Assembly (NCBI RefSeq): GCF_044596045.1 | Contig: NZ_CP138995.1 | Location: forward strand, 3,100,001-3,164,000 | DNA from: Flagellimonas sp947499585 | GTDB taxonomy: Bacteria; Bacteroidota; Bacteroidia; Flavobacteriales; Flavobacteriaceae | Direction: 5' to 3' | Length of the DNA: 64,000 nt | In this document: piece after piece, positions 52,493-61,722 of the stretch | How the letters are laid out: the number at the start of each line of letters is the position of its first letter | How positions within the stretch are numbered: position 1 is the stretch's first letter | Notes under the pieces: generated by a model | The model's database searches: none | The model's input: the letters and a program-made list of their open reading frames with translations, nothing else | Told to the model about the DNA's origin: nothing | Position numbers and translations under genes: made by a program

Positions 52493-54961
52493 TTATAATT
52501 TTTTTGCCTTCTTCACCTTTACATCCGTAACGGCAATATCAATGACCTCACTCATATCCGAAACATAATGGAATATAAGCCCTTTTAAATAGTCTTCCTT
52601 AATTTCTTGAATATCCTTTCGGTTGTCCTCACAAAGAATAATCTCTTTGATTCTCGCTCTCTTTGCAGCTAAAATCTTTTCTTTAATTCCACCAACGGGC
52701 AATACTTTACCACGCAAGGTTATCTCCCCTGTCATTGCCAAACTCTTTTTCACCTTACGTTGCGTAAAGAGCGAAACCAATGAGGTAAGCATTGTTATTC
52801 CTGCACTTGGGCCATCTTTTGGTGTTGCACCTTCTGGCACGTGAATATGAACATTATACTTTTCAAAAACATCAGAATCTATTCCGAAGGCGTCGGCATT
52901 GGATTTAATATACTCCATGGCAATGGTAGCAGATTCTTTCATCACTTTACCAAGGTTTCCGGTAATGTTTAAGGTACCTTTTCCTTTGGATAAAATAGAT
53001 TCAATAAAAAGAATGTCACCTCCTACACTTGTCCATGCCAAACCAGTGACCACTCCTGCCACATCATTATTCTCATACTTGTCGCGTTCCAATCTTGCAG
53101 GACCTAATATTTTCTCTACATCCTGGTTATTGACCTTGATGTTATATTCTTCTTCAATAGCTATTGATTTTGCAGCATAACGTACCATTTTAGCCAATTG
53201 TTTTTCCAAACTTCGCACACCAGATTCTCTTGTGTACCCTTCTACAATTTTCTCCATTTGGGGTTTTCCAATCTTCAAATCTTTAGAAGTAAGTCCGTGC
53301 TCTTTTAACTGTTTTGGCAACAAATGCTTTTTACCAATTTCAACCTTTTCTTCAATGGTGTATCCAGTTACGTTGATGATTTCCATACGATCACGTAGAG
53401 CAGGCTGAATGGTTCCTAAATTATTTGCGGTAGCAATGAACATTACTTTTGACAAGTCATAACCCATTTCCAAGAAGTTGTCATAGAATTCGCTATTCTG
53501 TTCGGGATCCAATACCTCTAACATTGCTGAGGAAGGGTCACCTTGATGGCTATTGGAGAGTTTATCAATTTCATCCAAAATAAAAACCGGATTGGATTTA
53601 CCCGCTTTCTTCAGACTCTGAATAATTCTTCCGGGCATTGCTCCAATATAGGTTTTTCTATGCCCTCTAATCTCAGCTTCGTCTCTTAAACCTCCTAAAG
53701 AAATTCTAACATATTCTCTTCCTAAAGCTTCCGCAACTGATTTTCCTAAAGAAGTCTTACCAACTCCTGGAGGGCCATAAAGACAAAGTATTGGTGATTT
53801 CATATCGTTACGTAGCTTTAGTACAGCTAAATACTCTATGATTCTTCGTTTTACATCTTCAAGACCATAATGATCTCTGTCTAAAATTTGTTGCGCTCGT
53901 TTTAAGTCAAATTTATCTTTTGAAAATTCATCCCAAGGAAGGTCCAAAAACAAATCCAAATAGTTGCGCTGAATAGAGTATTCTGCAACTTGCGGATTCA
54001 TACGCTGCATTTTGGCAAGTTCTTTTTCAAAATGCTCTTTAATGTTTTTAGCCCATTTTTTCTTTTTGGCCTTTACTCTCATTTCATCCACCTCTTCCTC
54101 ATAAGACAACCCACCAAGTTCTTCTTGGATTGTTTTCATCTGCTGGTGTAAAAAATACTCTCTTTGTTGTTGGTCCATATCGCTCCGAACCTTGGATTGA
54201 ATATCATTCTTCAATTCCAATTTTTGAAGCTCCATATTCATGTACTTCAAAGTTGTAAGAGCACGCTCCTGAAGGTTTGGAATTTCCAGAAGTTTTTGCT
54301 TTTCGCCAACACTCAAATTAAGATTAGAGGATACAAAATTGATGAGGAACGAATTGCTTTGAATGTTCTTAATAGCGAATGTAGCTTCACTGGGTATATT
54401 TGGGTTGTCCTTTATAATCTTAAAAGCCAATTCTTTGATAGAATCTATAATCGCCTCAAACTCCTTGCTCTTTTCATTAGGTCGCTCTTCCGATGCTTCT
54501 TTTACCGTAGCGGTAAGGTAAGGTTGCTCAGTAATTACCTCAGCAATCTCAAACCGTTTTTTACCTTGAATAATAACCGTGGTATTTCCATCGGGCATTT
54601 GTAATACTCTCAAGATTCTAGCAACGGTTCCCAGTGTATTAATATCTTCTACTCCAGGGTTTTCTGTCTCCTCATCCTTTTGGGAAACTACCCCAATAGT
54701 CTTATTGCCGTTATTGGCATCTTTAATTAGGTTTATGGATTTATCCCTTCCAGCGGTAATTGGAATAACCACTCCTGGAAAAAGGACAGTATTTCTAAGA
54801 GGTAAAACCGGTAAAGTTTCAGGTAATTCTTCCTTATTCATTTCCTCTTCGTCCTCTGGTGTCAACAAAGGAATCAATTCTGCATCTTCATCAAGACCTT
54901 GCAGGGATATATTGTCAAAAGTTGAAATTTTTATTTCTCCCATATCATATGTTTCGGTCAT
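52493..54961 (-). CDS. lon: ATP-dependent protease Lon
   Basis: 822 residues. The LonA N-domain (L-P-V-L-P-L-R-N-T-V-L-F-P-G at about 49-62), AAA+ with G-P-P-G-V-G-K-T-S-L-G-K, and the protease domain with catalytic Ser in P-K-D-G-P-S-A-G-I-T-M and Lys in G-G-I-K-E-K-I-L-A-A-K. It degrades misfolded and regulatory proteins in the cytoplasm. The ATG follows a tandem TTTGTG(T/A)CA pair. Divergent from the ECF sigma operon. Confidence 0.97.
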   Translation of the reverse strand: MTETYDMGEIKISTFDNISLQGLDEDAELIPLLTPEDEEEMNKEELPETLPVLPLRNTVLFPGVVIPITAGRDKSINLIKDANNGNKTIGVVSQKDEETENPGVEDINTLGTVARILRVLQMPDGNTTVIIQGKKRFEIAEVITEQPYLTATVKEASEERPNEKSKEFEAIIDSIKELAFKIIKDNPNIPSEATFAIKNIQSNSFLINFVSSNLNLSVGEKQKLLEIPNLQERALTTLKYMNMELQKLELKNDIQSKVRSDMDQQQREYFLHQQMKTIQEELGGLSYEEEVDEMRVKAKKKKWAKNIKEHFEKELAKMQRMNPQVAEYSIQRNYLDLFLDLPWDEFSKDKFDLKRAQQILDRDHYGLEDVKRRIIEYLAVLKLRNDMKSPILCLYGPPGVGKTSLGKSVAEALGREYVRISLGGLRDEAEIRGHRKTYIGAMPGRIIQSLKKAGKSNPVFILDEIDKLSNSHQGDPSSAMLEVLDPEQNSEFYDNFLEMGYDLSKVMFIATANNLGTIQPALRDRMEIINVTGYTIEEKVEIGKKHLLPKQLKEHGLTSKDLKIGKPQMEKIVEGYTRESGVRSLEKQLAKMVRYAAKSIAIEEEYNIKVNNQDVEKILGPARLERDKYENNDVAGVVTGLAWTSVGGDILFIESILSKGKGTLNITGNLGKVMKESATIAMEYIKSNADAFGIDSDVFEKYNVHIHVPEGATPKDGPSAGITMLTSLVSLFTQRKVKKSLAMTGEITLRGKVLPVGGIKEKILAAKRARIKEIILCEDNRKDIQEIKEDYLKGLIFHYVSDMSEVIDIAVTDVKVKKAKKL

Positions 54962-55112
54962 TTTGTCACAAATGACACAAATCTTCAGTTTATACTAGAA
55001 CATTAAGCCCACGCAATGTCTTAAAAGTAAGTATTACAAAAGGGTTTAGGTTCTTTTCTTCTCCTATTAAGGCAATTCTTGTGCCATTAAAAATTAAAAA
55101 TTTAGAAAAAAG

Positions 55113-55140
55113 TGTAACAATTGATAAATTCATCCATCTA
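55113..55140 (+). promoter_or_regulatory. Possible ECF-type promoter of the sigma operon
   Basis: TGTAAC (55113-55118), 16 bases, CATCTA (55135-55140), then TAAGAC. The TGTAAC and CGTCTA-like pair recalls promoters read by ECF sigma factors, and autoregulation is common for them. No TAnnTTTG box is seen here. Confidence 0.4.
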
Positions 55141-55160
55141 TAAGACAAACCATTCATTTT

Positions 55161-55718
55161 TTGAGCCACCAAAATGAACATACTGATACGCTGCTTCAAT
55201 CGTGCTTAAAGGGTAAGCAAAGTGCACAATTGGAAATTTATAATAAGTACTATAAAGCTATGTACAACATTGCTTTTAGGATTGTGAAGGACTCGGCAGA
55301 AGCTGAAGATGTAATGCAAGAATCGTTTTTGAACGCGTTTACGAAACTGCATACATTTAAAGGGGATGTCACGTTTGGCGCATGGTTAAAGCGAATTGTG
55401 ATAAACAACAGTATATATCATTACAAAAAACAGCAAAAAAGTAGAGCTGTTAATCTAGATGAAGTAATGTACAAGGTCGAAGACAATGATGAAGTTGCTT
55501 TGAATCACAATGGTTACACTGAATTGAAGGCTCAAAAAGTGATTGATACCATGAAAAGTTTAAAAGACAATTACAGAGTTTCTTTGACCTTACATTTAAT
55601 TGAAGGGTATGATTACGAGGAAATCAGTGATATAATGGACATTAGCTATGCAAATTGTAGAACCACAATTTCTAGAGCTAAAGAAAGTCTGAGAAAAAAA
55701 TTGACTGTAAATGCTTGA
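55161..55718 (+). CDS. ECF RNA polymerase sigma factor
   Basis: 185 residues from a TTG start (no in-frame ATG fits). Region 2 (about 25-95) has Y-N-I-A-F-R-I-V-K-D-S-A-E-A-E-D-V-M-Q-E-S-F; region 4 (about 125-180) has E-G-Y-D-Y-E-E-I-S-D-I-M-D-I-S-Y. It directs RNA polymerase to stress or envelope genes. The anti-sigma-like gene begins 3 bases after its stop codon. Confidence 0.93.
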   Translation: MSHQNEHTDTLLQSCLKGKQSAQLEIYNKYYKAMYNIAFRIVKDSAEAEDVMQESFLNAFTKLHTFKGDVTFGAWLKRIVINNSIYHYKKQQKSRAVNLDEVMYKVEDNDEVALNHNGYTELKAQKVIDTMKSLKDNYRVSLTLHLIEGYDYEEISDIMDISYANCRTTISRAKESLRKKLTVNA

Positions 55719-55720
55719 TT

Positions 55721-56281
55721 ATGAGTAAAGATAATTTAGAACAATTGTTTGAGAAGCTTCAAAATGATTTTGATTTTGAAGAACCCAAAAATGGGCATCA
55801 AGAACGATTTTTAGAAAAATTGAGCCAAAACAATGAGGTAGTGACCTTACACCAGAAAAAAACAAATTGGTGGAAACCACTGTCCATAGCAGCATCCATT
55901 GCTCTTATCTGTTTGCTGGGTATTCAGGTATTCAACACAAGGCCTTCCATAAAAGAGCAGGTGGTAGAGATTGCCCCAGAAATTTCAAAAACCGAGTTCT
56001 ATTTTGCCAGCCTTATTGAAGAACAAGTACAGTTGTTAAAGGGTGAAAAATCCCCTGAAACTGCAAAGTTGGTAGATGATACTTTACAAAGACTGGAAAA
56101 ACTGGAGTTAAACTATCAAAATCTAGAGAAAGAGCTAGTATCTGGGGGTAACAGCAAAATTTTATTGAATGCCATGATAACCAATTTCCAAACCAGAATT
56201 GATTTATTAAAGGAAGTATTGACCAATATTGAAAATATTAAAAATTTAAAATCATACAATGATGAAAACATTACTATATAA
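55721..56281 (+). CDS. Probable membrane anti-sigma factor
   Basis: About 186 residues from ATG 55721. A cytoplasmic N-terminal part (1-55) is followed by one membrane helix (P-L-S-I-A-A-S-I-A-L-I-C-L-L-G-I), then an extracytoplasmic part rich in coiled-coil-like helices (T-L-Q-R-L-E-K-L-E-L-N-Y-Q-N-L). The layout and its place right after an ECF sigma gene suggest an anti-sigma factor; it lacks an obvious zinc H-x3-C-x2-C motif. Its end overlaps the next gene by 20 bases or so. Confidence 0.7.
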   Translation: MSKDNLEQLFEKLQNDFDFEEPKNGHQERFLEKLSQNNEVVTLHQKKTNWWKPLSIAASIALICLLGIQVFNTRPSIKEQVVEIAPEISKTEFYFASLIEEQVQLLKGEKSPETAKLVDDTLQRLEKLELNYQNLEKELVSGGNSKILLNAMITNFQTRIDLLKEVLTNIENIKNLKSYNDENITI

Positions 56282-57353
56282 ATATGCCTTTTTGGCATTA
56301 GCCCTAATTCCTTTCGCTTTGGGAGCCAATACCGATAAAATGGGTGGCAGGTATACCAAGGAAAAGACTATAAAAAAGGAATTCAATGTAAATCCAGATG
56401 CACTTTTTAAAGTAAAGAACAGCTATGGAAATCTAAACATCACATCCTGGAATGAGGATAGGGTTGTAATAGAAGTTCACATAAAAACAAATGGCAATAA
56501 TGAAGATAAAGTGCAAAACAGGCTAAACGAGATTGACGTAGACTTTGAAAACAGCGCCAGTTTAGTATCTGCACGTACTCTTTTTGGAGACAGGAACAAC
56601 AATTGGGGATGGAAATGGGGAAAGCGAAACAATGTAAGTGTAGAGGTAAACTACACCATTAAAATACCAGTGAAGAACAGTGTCAATCTCAACAACGATT
56701 ACGGAAACATCTATCTTAATCGTGTAGACGGACATGCCAAAATAAACTGTGATTACGGTAAAATTGATATTGGGGAATTACGTGGAAGAAACAACGAACT
56801 ACGATTTGATTACACCTCCCGCTCTACATTCGAATATATTAATAGTGGTGAGATTATAGCAGATTACTCAGGCTTTACGATAGAAAAGGCTGGAGACCTC
56901 ACCGTAAAAGCGGATTACACCAACGCCGTAATAAATGAAATGGAAAATTTGGACTATTCCAGTGATTATGGCTCAATTGAAGTAAACAATGTCAATAATG
57001 TAAATGGCAATGGGGACTATATTGGAGTAAAATTGGGAACGGTACACGGAAACGTTACCATAAATTCTGATTACGGTTCGCTAAAAATAAGTGAAATGGC
57101 CGCTGATGCAGGTGATATGAATATCAAGACCGATTACACGGGGATTAAGATAGGGTACAGTCCAGATTATTATTTTGATTTTGAAATTTCAACCGAGTAC
57201 GCTGGTGTAAGCGGTAGGGATGCTTTTGAAATCAATGTGAGTAAAGAAAAATCGAACCAAAAGTATTTTAAAGGATATCATGGTAAAGAGAACTCAGGAA
57301 ACACAGTATACATTACTAGTGACTATGGCGGGGTTACTTTTTATAAAAACTAG
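56262..57353 (+). CDS. Exported beta-helix-like protein (DUF4097-type)
   Basis: About 363 residues. A signal peptide (K-T-L-L-Y-K-Y-A-F-L-A-L-A-L-I-P-F-A) ends near G-A. Repeats such as Y-G-N-L-N-I, D-Y-G-N-I-Y-L, D-Y-G-K-I-D-I, D-Y-G-S-I-E-V and D-Y-G-S-L-K-I occur about every 20-40 residues, the pattern of DUF4097-like right-handed beta-helices. Periplasmic or surface. Start at the second of two ATGs; cotranscribed with the sigma and anti-sigma genes. Confidence 0.78.
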   Translation: MKTLLYKYAFLALALIPFALGANTDKMGGRYTKEKTIKKEFNVNPDALFKVKNSYGNLNITSWNEDRVVIEVHIKTNGNNEDKVQNRLNEIDVDFENSASLVSARTLFGDRNNNWGWKWGKRNNVSVEVNYTIKIPVKNSVNLNNDYGNIYLNRVDGHAKINCDYGKIDIGELRGRNNELRFDYTSRSTFEYINSGEIIADYSGFTIEKAGDLTVKADYTNAVINEMENLDYSSDYGSIEVNNVNNVNGNGDYIGVKLGTVHGNVTINSDYGSLKISEMAADAGDMNIKTDYTGIKIGYSPDYYFDFEISTEYAGVSGRDAFEINVSKEKSNQKYFKGYHGKENSGNTVYITSDYGGVTFYKN

Positions 57354-57386
57354 GAGTTCGCTAAGACATTGAATAATAAAAGGTTT

Positions 57387-58124
57387 ATGAGCAAATTAGG
57401 TATAGCATTACTCTCTCTAATAGTAGCTTTTTATAGTTGCAAAACAAAGGCTGAGCACGAAAAAAATAATGCCGCTCAAGATTCTTTCACCAAAATACCC
57501 GAGCAAAGGCATGTTGAAGGGAACAGGCTTATTTCAAAAGAATATCCAAACATAGAAATTGAGATAAACGATGAGTTTACATATGTTGGTAACTTTGATT
57601 TCGAGATTATTGCTTCTTCAGATGAATATCCTGAAGATATGAGAGGGAAGGCATTGGCGGCTGGTGAAAGGTTTGTTTTTGCCGTAACCGATGAACATCA
57701 AAATGTAGAGAAATTATTCATTGCTCAATTTGAGGGGTTTTTGGACAATAATGACTATATCTATAATTACAATTTTGATAATGCTGCTTTTATCGGAAAT
57801 AATAAGTATCGTCAAAACACTTGGTTTTACAACAGCAAAAAGCTAGCACAGGAAAATCCAAGGAATGAAGGAGCTCTTACCCGTGCCTTTTTAGAAAAAA
57901 AAGGATATGTATTGGAAGATGAATTTATGATGTCTAGATATGTTGGTTTGGCAAGCGAGGATAGAAAAAAGGAAGTTATATTTTTCTATTTGGAAATGTT
58001 GAAAGGTGTTACCGGATACAATCTAAATGAATACCAAAATACACTAAGTAAGGAGAAAACAACTGAAATTGAACGTTCACTTGTTGAACGTTCAGAACAA
58101 AGTTTTTCAATAGTAAAAGGATGA
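57387..58124 (+). CDS. Lipoprotein of unknown function in the sigma operon
   Basis: About 245 residues from ATG 57387. Lipoprotein signal with C18 (L-I-V-A-F-Y-S-C-K). The mature part has no recognised domain. Its last 4 bases overlap the next frame. It is probably part of the envelope-stress operon. Function unknown. Confidence 0.7.
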   Translation: MSKLGIALLSLIVAFYSCKTKAEHEKNNAAQDSFTKIPEQRHVEGNRLISKEYPNIEIEINDEFTYVGNFDFEIIASSDEYPEDMRGKALAAGERFVFAVTDEHQNVEKLFIAQFEGFLDNNDYIYNYNFDNAAFIGNNKYRQNTWFYNSKKLAQENPRNEGALTRAFLEKKGYVLEDEFMMSRYVGLASEDRKKEVIFFYLEMLKGVTGYNLNEYQNTLSKEKTTEIERSLVERSEQSFSIVKG

Positions 58125-58147
58125 AAAAACAATCAAAAAACACAATC

Positions 58148-58873
58148 ATGAAAAAAATTATCACACTAGGATTAGCGCTATCGATGGTAGCAATTACAAA
58201 TGCCCAATGGGGCAAAAGAATTAAAGGAAATGGCAATGTTGTAACCGTTGAACGTTCTGTAGGCGATTATGATGCCGTTGCACTGGCAGGTTGGTTTGAT
58301 GTTGAACTGGTTGCTGGTGATGAAGGGGAGTTAACGCTAAAAGGAGAATCCAATCTATTGGAATACATTAAAACTGAAGTGAAAAACGGAAAATTGATTG
58401 TTAAGGTTGAAAAAGGGGTCAATCTTAAACCTTCCAATTGGAATTCAGGGATTTATATAACCGTACCCGTTGAAACCATCAATTCTGTTACTTTATCGGG
58501 TTCGGGAGATATAGTAGGTAAAACCACGCTTAAATCTGATAATTTTGATACTAGAATATCTGGTTCTGGAGACATTACCTTGGCAATAGAAGCAGAAAAC
58601 GTAGAGGCCACACTGTCAGGTTCAGGTGATATTAACTTAGAAGGGAGAGCCACAAATTTGGATATTCAAGTTTCAGGTTCTGGAGACATAAAGGCGTATG
58701 AGCTAGAAGCTGAATTTGCTACCGTACAAGTATCAGGTTCTGCAGATGTGAAAGTGACTGTCAACCAATCTATTGATGCACGAGTTTCTGGCTCTGGAGA
58801 TATTTCCTATCGTGGGAATCCTAAGAAAATTAAAAGTAAATCTTCAGGTGCAGGAGATATTTCTAAGGGATAA
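58148..58873 (+). CDS. GIN-domain (DUF2807) exported protein
   Basis: About 241 residues from the ATG at 58148 (an earlier ATG at 58121 is possible). Signal peptide M-K-K-I-I-T-L-G-L-A-L-S-M-V-A-I-T-N-A. The GIN/DUF2807 beta-helix carries regularly spaced S-G-S-G-D-I units (six, with one S-G-S-A-D-V and a final S-G-A-G-D-I). Such proteins are called putative autotransporter adhesin heads; the role here is unproven. Last gene of the sigma operon, ending at a strong terminator. Confidence 0.88.
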   Translation: MKKIITLGLALSMVAITNAQWGKRIKGNGNVVTVERSVGDYDAVALAGWFDVELVAGDEGELTLKGESNLLEYIKTEVKNGKLIVKVEKGVNLKPSNWNSGIYITVPVETINSVTLSGSGDIVGKTTLKSDNFDTRISGSGDITLAIEAENVEATLSGSGDINLEGRATNLDIQVSGSGDIKAYELEAEFATVQVSGSADVKVTVNQSIDARVSGSGDISYRGNPKKIKSKSSGAGDISKG

Positions 58874-58922
58874 TTAGGAGTTTATTACCAATCAAAAACA
58901 AATCATCATCAATCAATAGTTT

Positions 58923-58952
58923 AAAAGCCTTGGCACAAATGCCAAGGCTTTT
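58923..58952. terminator. Bidirectional terminator at the end of the sigma operon
   Basis: AAAAGCCTTGGCA-CAAA-TGCCAAGGCTTTT, a 13-bp perfect stem, then TAGTTTTTT. It also overlaps the end of the convergent NTF2-like gene. Confidence 0.85.
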
Positions 58953-59439
58953 AGTTTTTTATCCATTCATTAGAATTCTTCCTTTTCGTGTAGTCAACCA
59001 AATTGGATGGATAATTTATCCAATCAACATGCTTAACAATCTTCCCAGATTGATTGAATGTTAAAATTGTGACAAAGTGCATTGCTTCAAATTTCTGTTC
59101 TCCCCAAAGAAATTCATTAAAATAACCACTGGTAACCACTCTATTACCTTCAATTGTCTGTTCATAAATTACGAGTGCGTCTGCAGCTATCTTTTTATAT
59201 CCTGGATTATTCCAATCAAAAAAATCTTCAAGAGCTTTTTTCCCAACAATTCTATCGGCATTGATAATATCCTCCAGAACTATTTTTTCATCATAAAAAC
59301 CCAAAAACTTTTCAAAATCATTCCGGTCTTGATAGGTTTTATAATATTGCTCTATAGTTTTTGAAATATCATTGTCTTTGGTGGTGCAAGAAATTGTTGT
59401 GATTAAGACAACAGCATAAAACAATATGTGCGACTTCAT
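58951..59439 (-). CDS. NTF2/SnoaL-like lipoprotein
   Basis: 162 residues. Lipoprotein signal ends at C18 (L-I-T-T-I-S-C). The rest is one NTF2-like domain with Y-K-T-Y-Q-D-R-N-D-F-E-K-F near the start and F-V-T-I-L-T-F-N near the end. Ligand or substrate unknown. Lies just after the MFS gene on the same strand. Confidence 0.8.
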   Translation of the reverse strand: MKSHILFYAVVLITTISCTTKDNDISKTIEQYYKTYQDRNDFEKFLGFYDEKIVLEDIINADRIVGKKALEDFFDWNNPGYKKIAADALVIYEQTIEGNRVVTSGYFNEFLWGEQKFEAMHFVTILTFNQSGKIVKHVDWINYPSNLVDYTKRKNSNEWIKN

Positions 59440-59461
59440 AATTTTAGAATCTATAGGTTCT

Positions 59462-60787
59462 CTATTCAGTTTTCTTGTTCACTCTTGTAAGCAAAAAAGC
59501 TCCTACTAAAAAGAATACAGCTAAGAAGATAGTACTGTTTCGCATACTTCCGGTAAGTTGGGCCACAGCTCCATATAAAAAAGTTCCTATTACAATACCT
59601 ATTTTTTCAGCCACATCGTAAAAACTAAAAAATGAAGTGGTATCTGTGGTTTCTGGTAAAAACTTGGAGTAGGTAGATCTTGATAAGGCCTGAATGCCCC
59701 CCATAACAACTCCTACCAAACCTGCGGCAATATAGAAATCTGTAGGTGTCTGTAAAAAGTAGGCATACACACAAAGTAGAATCCAGATAATATTGATAAA
59801 AATCAGGGTCTTGATGTTGCCATATGCTTTGGAGGCATACGCTGTAACGGTAGCTCCAAAAATTGCCACTATCTGAATCACCAAAATACTGATAATAAGC
59901 CCAGTGGTGCGCTCGCCATCTGTTCCCCAGCTTATTTCCTCCTCTCCAAAATACGTGGCAATCAGCATTATGGTCTGTACAGCCATGCTATACACAAAAA
60001 AGGCCCCTAAATAGCGTTTAAGCCTTGTTTCAGTACCCAATTGCTTCCAAACGCTTTTCAGCTCTTTAAACCCGTTAAGAACAATGTTGGTTCGTGCTCC
60101 TTCTCTCTTGTACCCTTTAGGCAAATGCATAAAAGTATACTGGCTAAAAAGAATCCACCAAATTCCTACGGAGATAAAGGAATATTTCATGGCTTTTATT
60201 TCTGCAACTTCCCCTCCACTATCCGTAATTCCAAAAACGGCAGGCTGCATTACCATTGCTAGATTAAAAACCAACAAAATCACACTACCTATATATCCCA
60301 AGGAGAATCCTTTGGCACTGATTCCATCTTGTTGTTCTGGAAAGGCCACATCTGGCAGATAAGAATTATTGATGGCAAAGCTTACCCAAAAACCGACTAA
60401 ACCAAAAAAGTAGCAAGTCAAACCAAAATAGATATTTTCCAATGAAAACCAATAGAGGCCGATACAGGATAAAGCCCCCAAATAGCAAAAGAATTTTAGA
60501 AAAATCTTTTTGTTCCCTAAATAATCAGCTATCCCTGAAATCAATGGAGTCACTATTGCAATAAAAATAAAAGCCAGAGAGGTTACATAACTTATTAAAG
60601 GAGCCCGCGCAATCTCACCGCCAAATATGGTCACCTTTTCAATTTCCGCTGCGCGAAACAAAGCTCCATAAAAAATTGGGAAAACCGCGGAGGAGATGAC
60701 CAAACTATATACTGAATTTGCCCAGTCATAGAAGGCCCATGCATTTAATAACTTCTTGCTTCCCTTTAATGCGAGTGCTCGTGCCAT
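59462..60787 (-). CDS. MFS transporter, UMF1/Atg22-like
   Basis: 441 residues with about 12 membrane helices. The start L-L-N-A-W-A-F-Y-D-W-A-N-S-V-Y-S-L-V is characteristic of the UMF1 family. It is a secondary transporter at the inner membrane; the substrate is unknown (yeast Atg22 exports amino acids from the vacuole). Confidence 0.88.
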   Translation of the reverse strand: MARALALKGSKKLLNAWAFYDWANSVYSLVISSAVFPIFYGALFRAAEIEKVTIFGGEIARAPLISYVTSLAFIFIAIVTPLISGIADYLGNKKIFLKFFCYLGALSCIGLYWFSLENIYFGLTCYFFGLVGFWVSFAINNSYLPDVAFPEQQDGISAKGFSLGYIGSVILLVFNLAMVMQPAVFGITDSGGEVAEIKAMKYSFISVGIWWILFSQYTFMHLPKGYKREGARTNIVLNGFKELKSVWKQLGTETRLKRYLGAFFVYSMAVQTIMLIATYFGEEEISWGTDGERTTGLIISILVIQIVAIFGATVTAYASKAYGNIKTLIFINIIWILLCVYAYFLQTPTDFYIAAGLVGVVMGGIQALSRSTYSKFLPETTDTTSFFSFYDVAEKIGIVIGTFLYGAVAQLTGSMRNSTIFLAVFFLVGAFLLTRVNKKTE

Positions 60788-60812
60788 AGGTTTTTAAATA
60801 AAAATGCCACCA

Positions 60813-60842
60813 CAAACATTCCCATTTTCTTAGGAATGTTTG
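60813..60842 (-). terminator. Hairpin after the M48 protease gene
   Basis: CAAACATTCC-10 bases-GGAATGTTTG, a perfect 10-bp stem between the stop codon of the protease gene and the MFS start, followed leftward by a loose T-rich tail. May be a weak terminator. Confidence 0.5.
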
Positions 60843-60874
60843 AGATGACATTAAATGTTAATTTGGTCAATTGG

Positions 60875-61684
60875 TTATTTAAATGATGTTACTCCAAACT
60901 TTGCGGCTTCTTGCTTTGCAGCTGGCGCCCATGCCATTAAATTATTAATTCTAGTATCGTTTGAAGGGTGTGTGCTCATAAACTCTGGCGGTGCCTGTCC
61001 CCCAGACTTTGCCTTCATTCTTCTCCAAAGGTTAGCAGCCTCATCTGGATTATAGCCGGCAATGGCCATAATTTGCAATCCTATCCTATCCGCCTCAGTC
61101 TCATGGCTTCTACTAAATGGTAACATAACACCTACTGTTGAACCTAAGCCATAGGCTTGATTGAACATGTTACGTTTTTCGGGGTCTTTAATAGCTACGT
61201 TTCCTGCTACAGCTCCTATTTGCTGCACCATTCCTGCGCTCATTCGTTGTGCACCATGATCTGCTAAAGCATGTGCAACTTCATGTCCCATAACCACAGC
61301 TACGCCCGTTTCTGTTTGTGTGATAGGCAAAATTCCGGTATAAAAAACAATCTTACCACCAGGCATACACCATGCATTTACCGTTTCATCATTCACCAAG
61401 TTGTATTCCCATTTGTAATCCTTTAAATACCCGGGATATCCATTTGAATCCAACCAACGTTCTGCTGCGGAGGATATCCGTAGTCCAACTTTGGTTATCA
61501 TCTGAGCATCTGACGTCCCGGTTATGACCTTGTTATCGGTCAAAAACTGGTCATATTGCGCAAAGGCCATTGGGAAAATTTGACTATTGGGGTAAAAATT
61601 AAGCGTACTTTTCCCAGTAAAGGGGTTTGTTTTGCATGCTGAAACGGCTAAAAAAATTACCGCTGTAATGATTAACTTTTTCAT
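60875..61684 (-). CDS. M48 family metalloprotease, lipoprotein
   Basis: 269 residues. Lipoprotein signal with C17 (A-V-S-A-C). Zinc motif H134-E-V-A-H138, with the third ligand region E195-T-E-A-D199. It resembles LoiP/BepA-type periplasmic proteases that act in outer-membrane quality control. It starts 38 bp after the GH31 stop codon on the same strand. Confidence 0.92.
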   Translation of the reverse strand: MKKLIITAVIFLAVSACKTNPFTGKSTLNFYPNSQIFPMAFAQYDQFLTDNKVITGTSDAQMITKVGLRISSAAERWLDSNGYPGYLKDYKWEYNLVNDETVNAWCMPGGKIVFYTGILPITQTETGVAVVMGHEVAHALADHGAQRMSAGMVQQIGAVAGNVAIKDPEKRNMFNQAYGLGSTVGVMLPFSRSHETEADRIGLQIMAIAGYNPDEAANLWRRMKAKSGGQAPPEFMSTHPSNDTRINNLMAWAPAAKQEAAKFGVTSFK

Positions 61685-61722
61685 TTTATTTATAGTGTTT
61701 AGTGTAGGTAAATTACAAAAAA

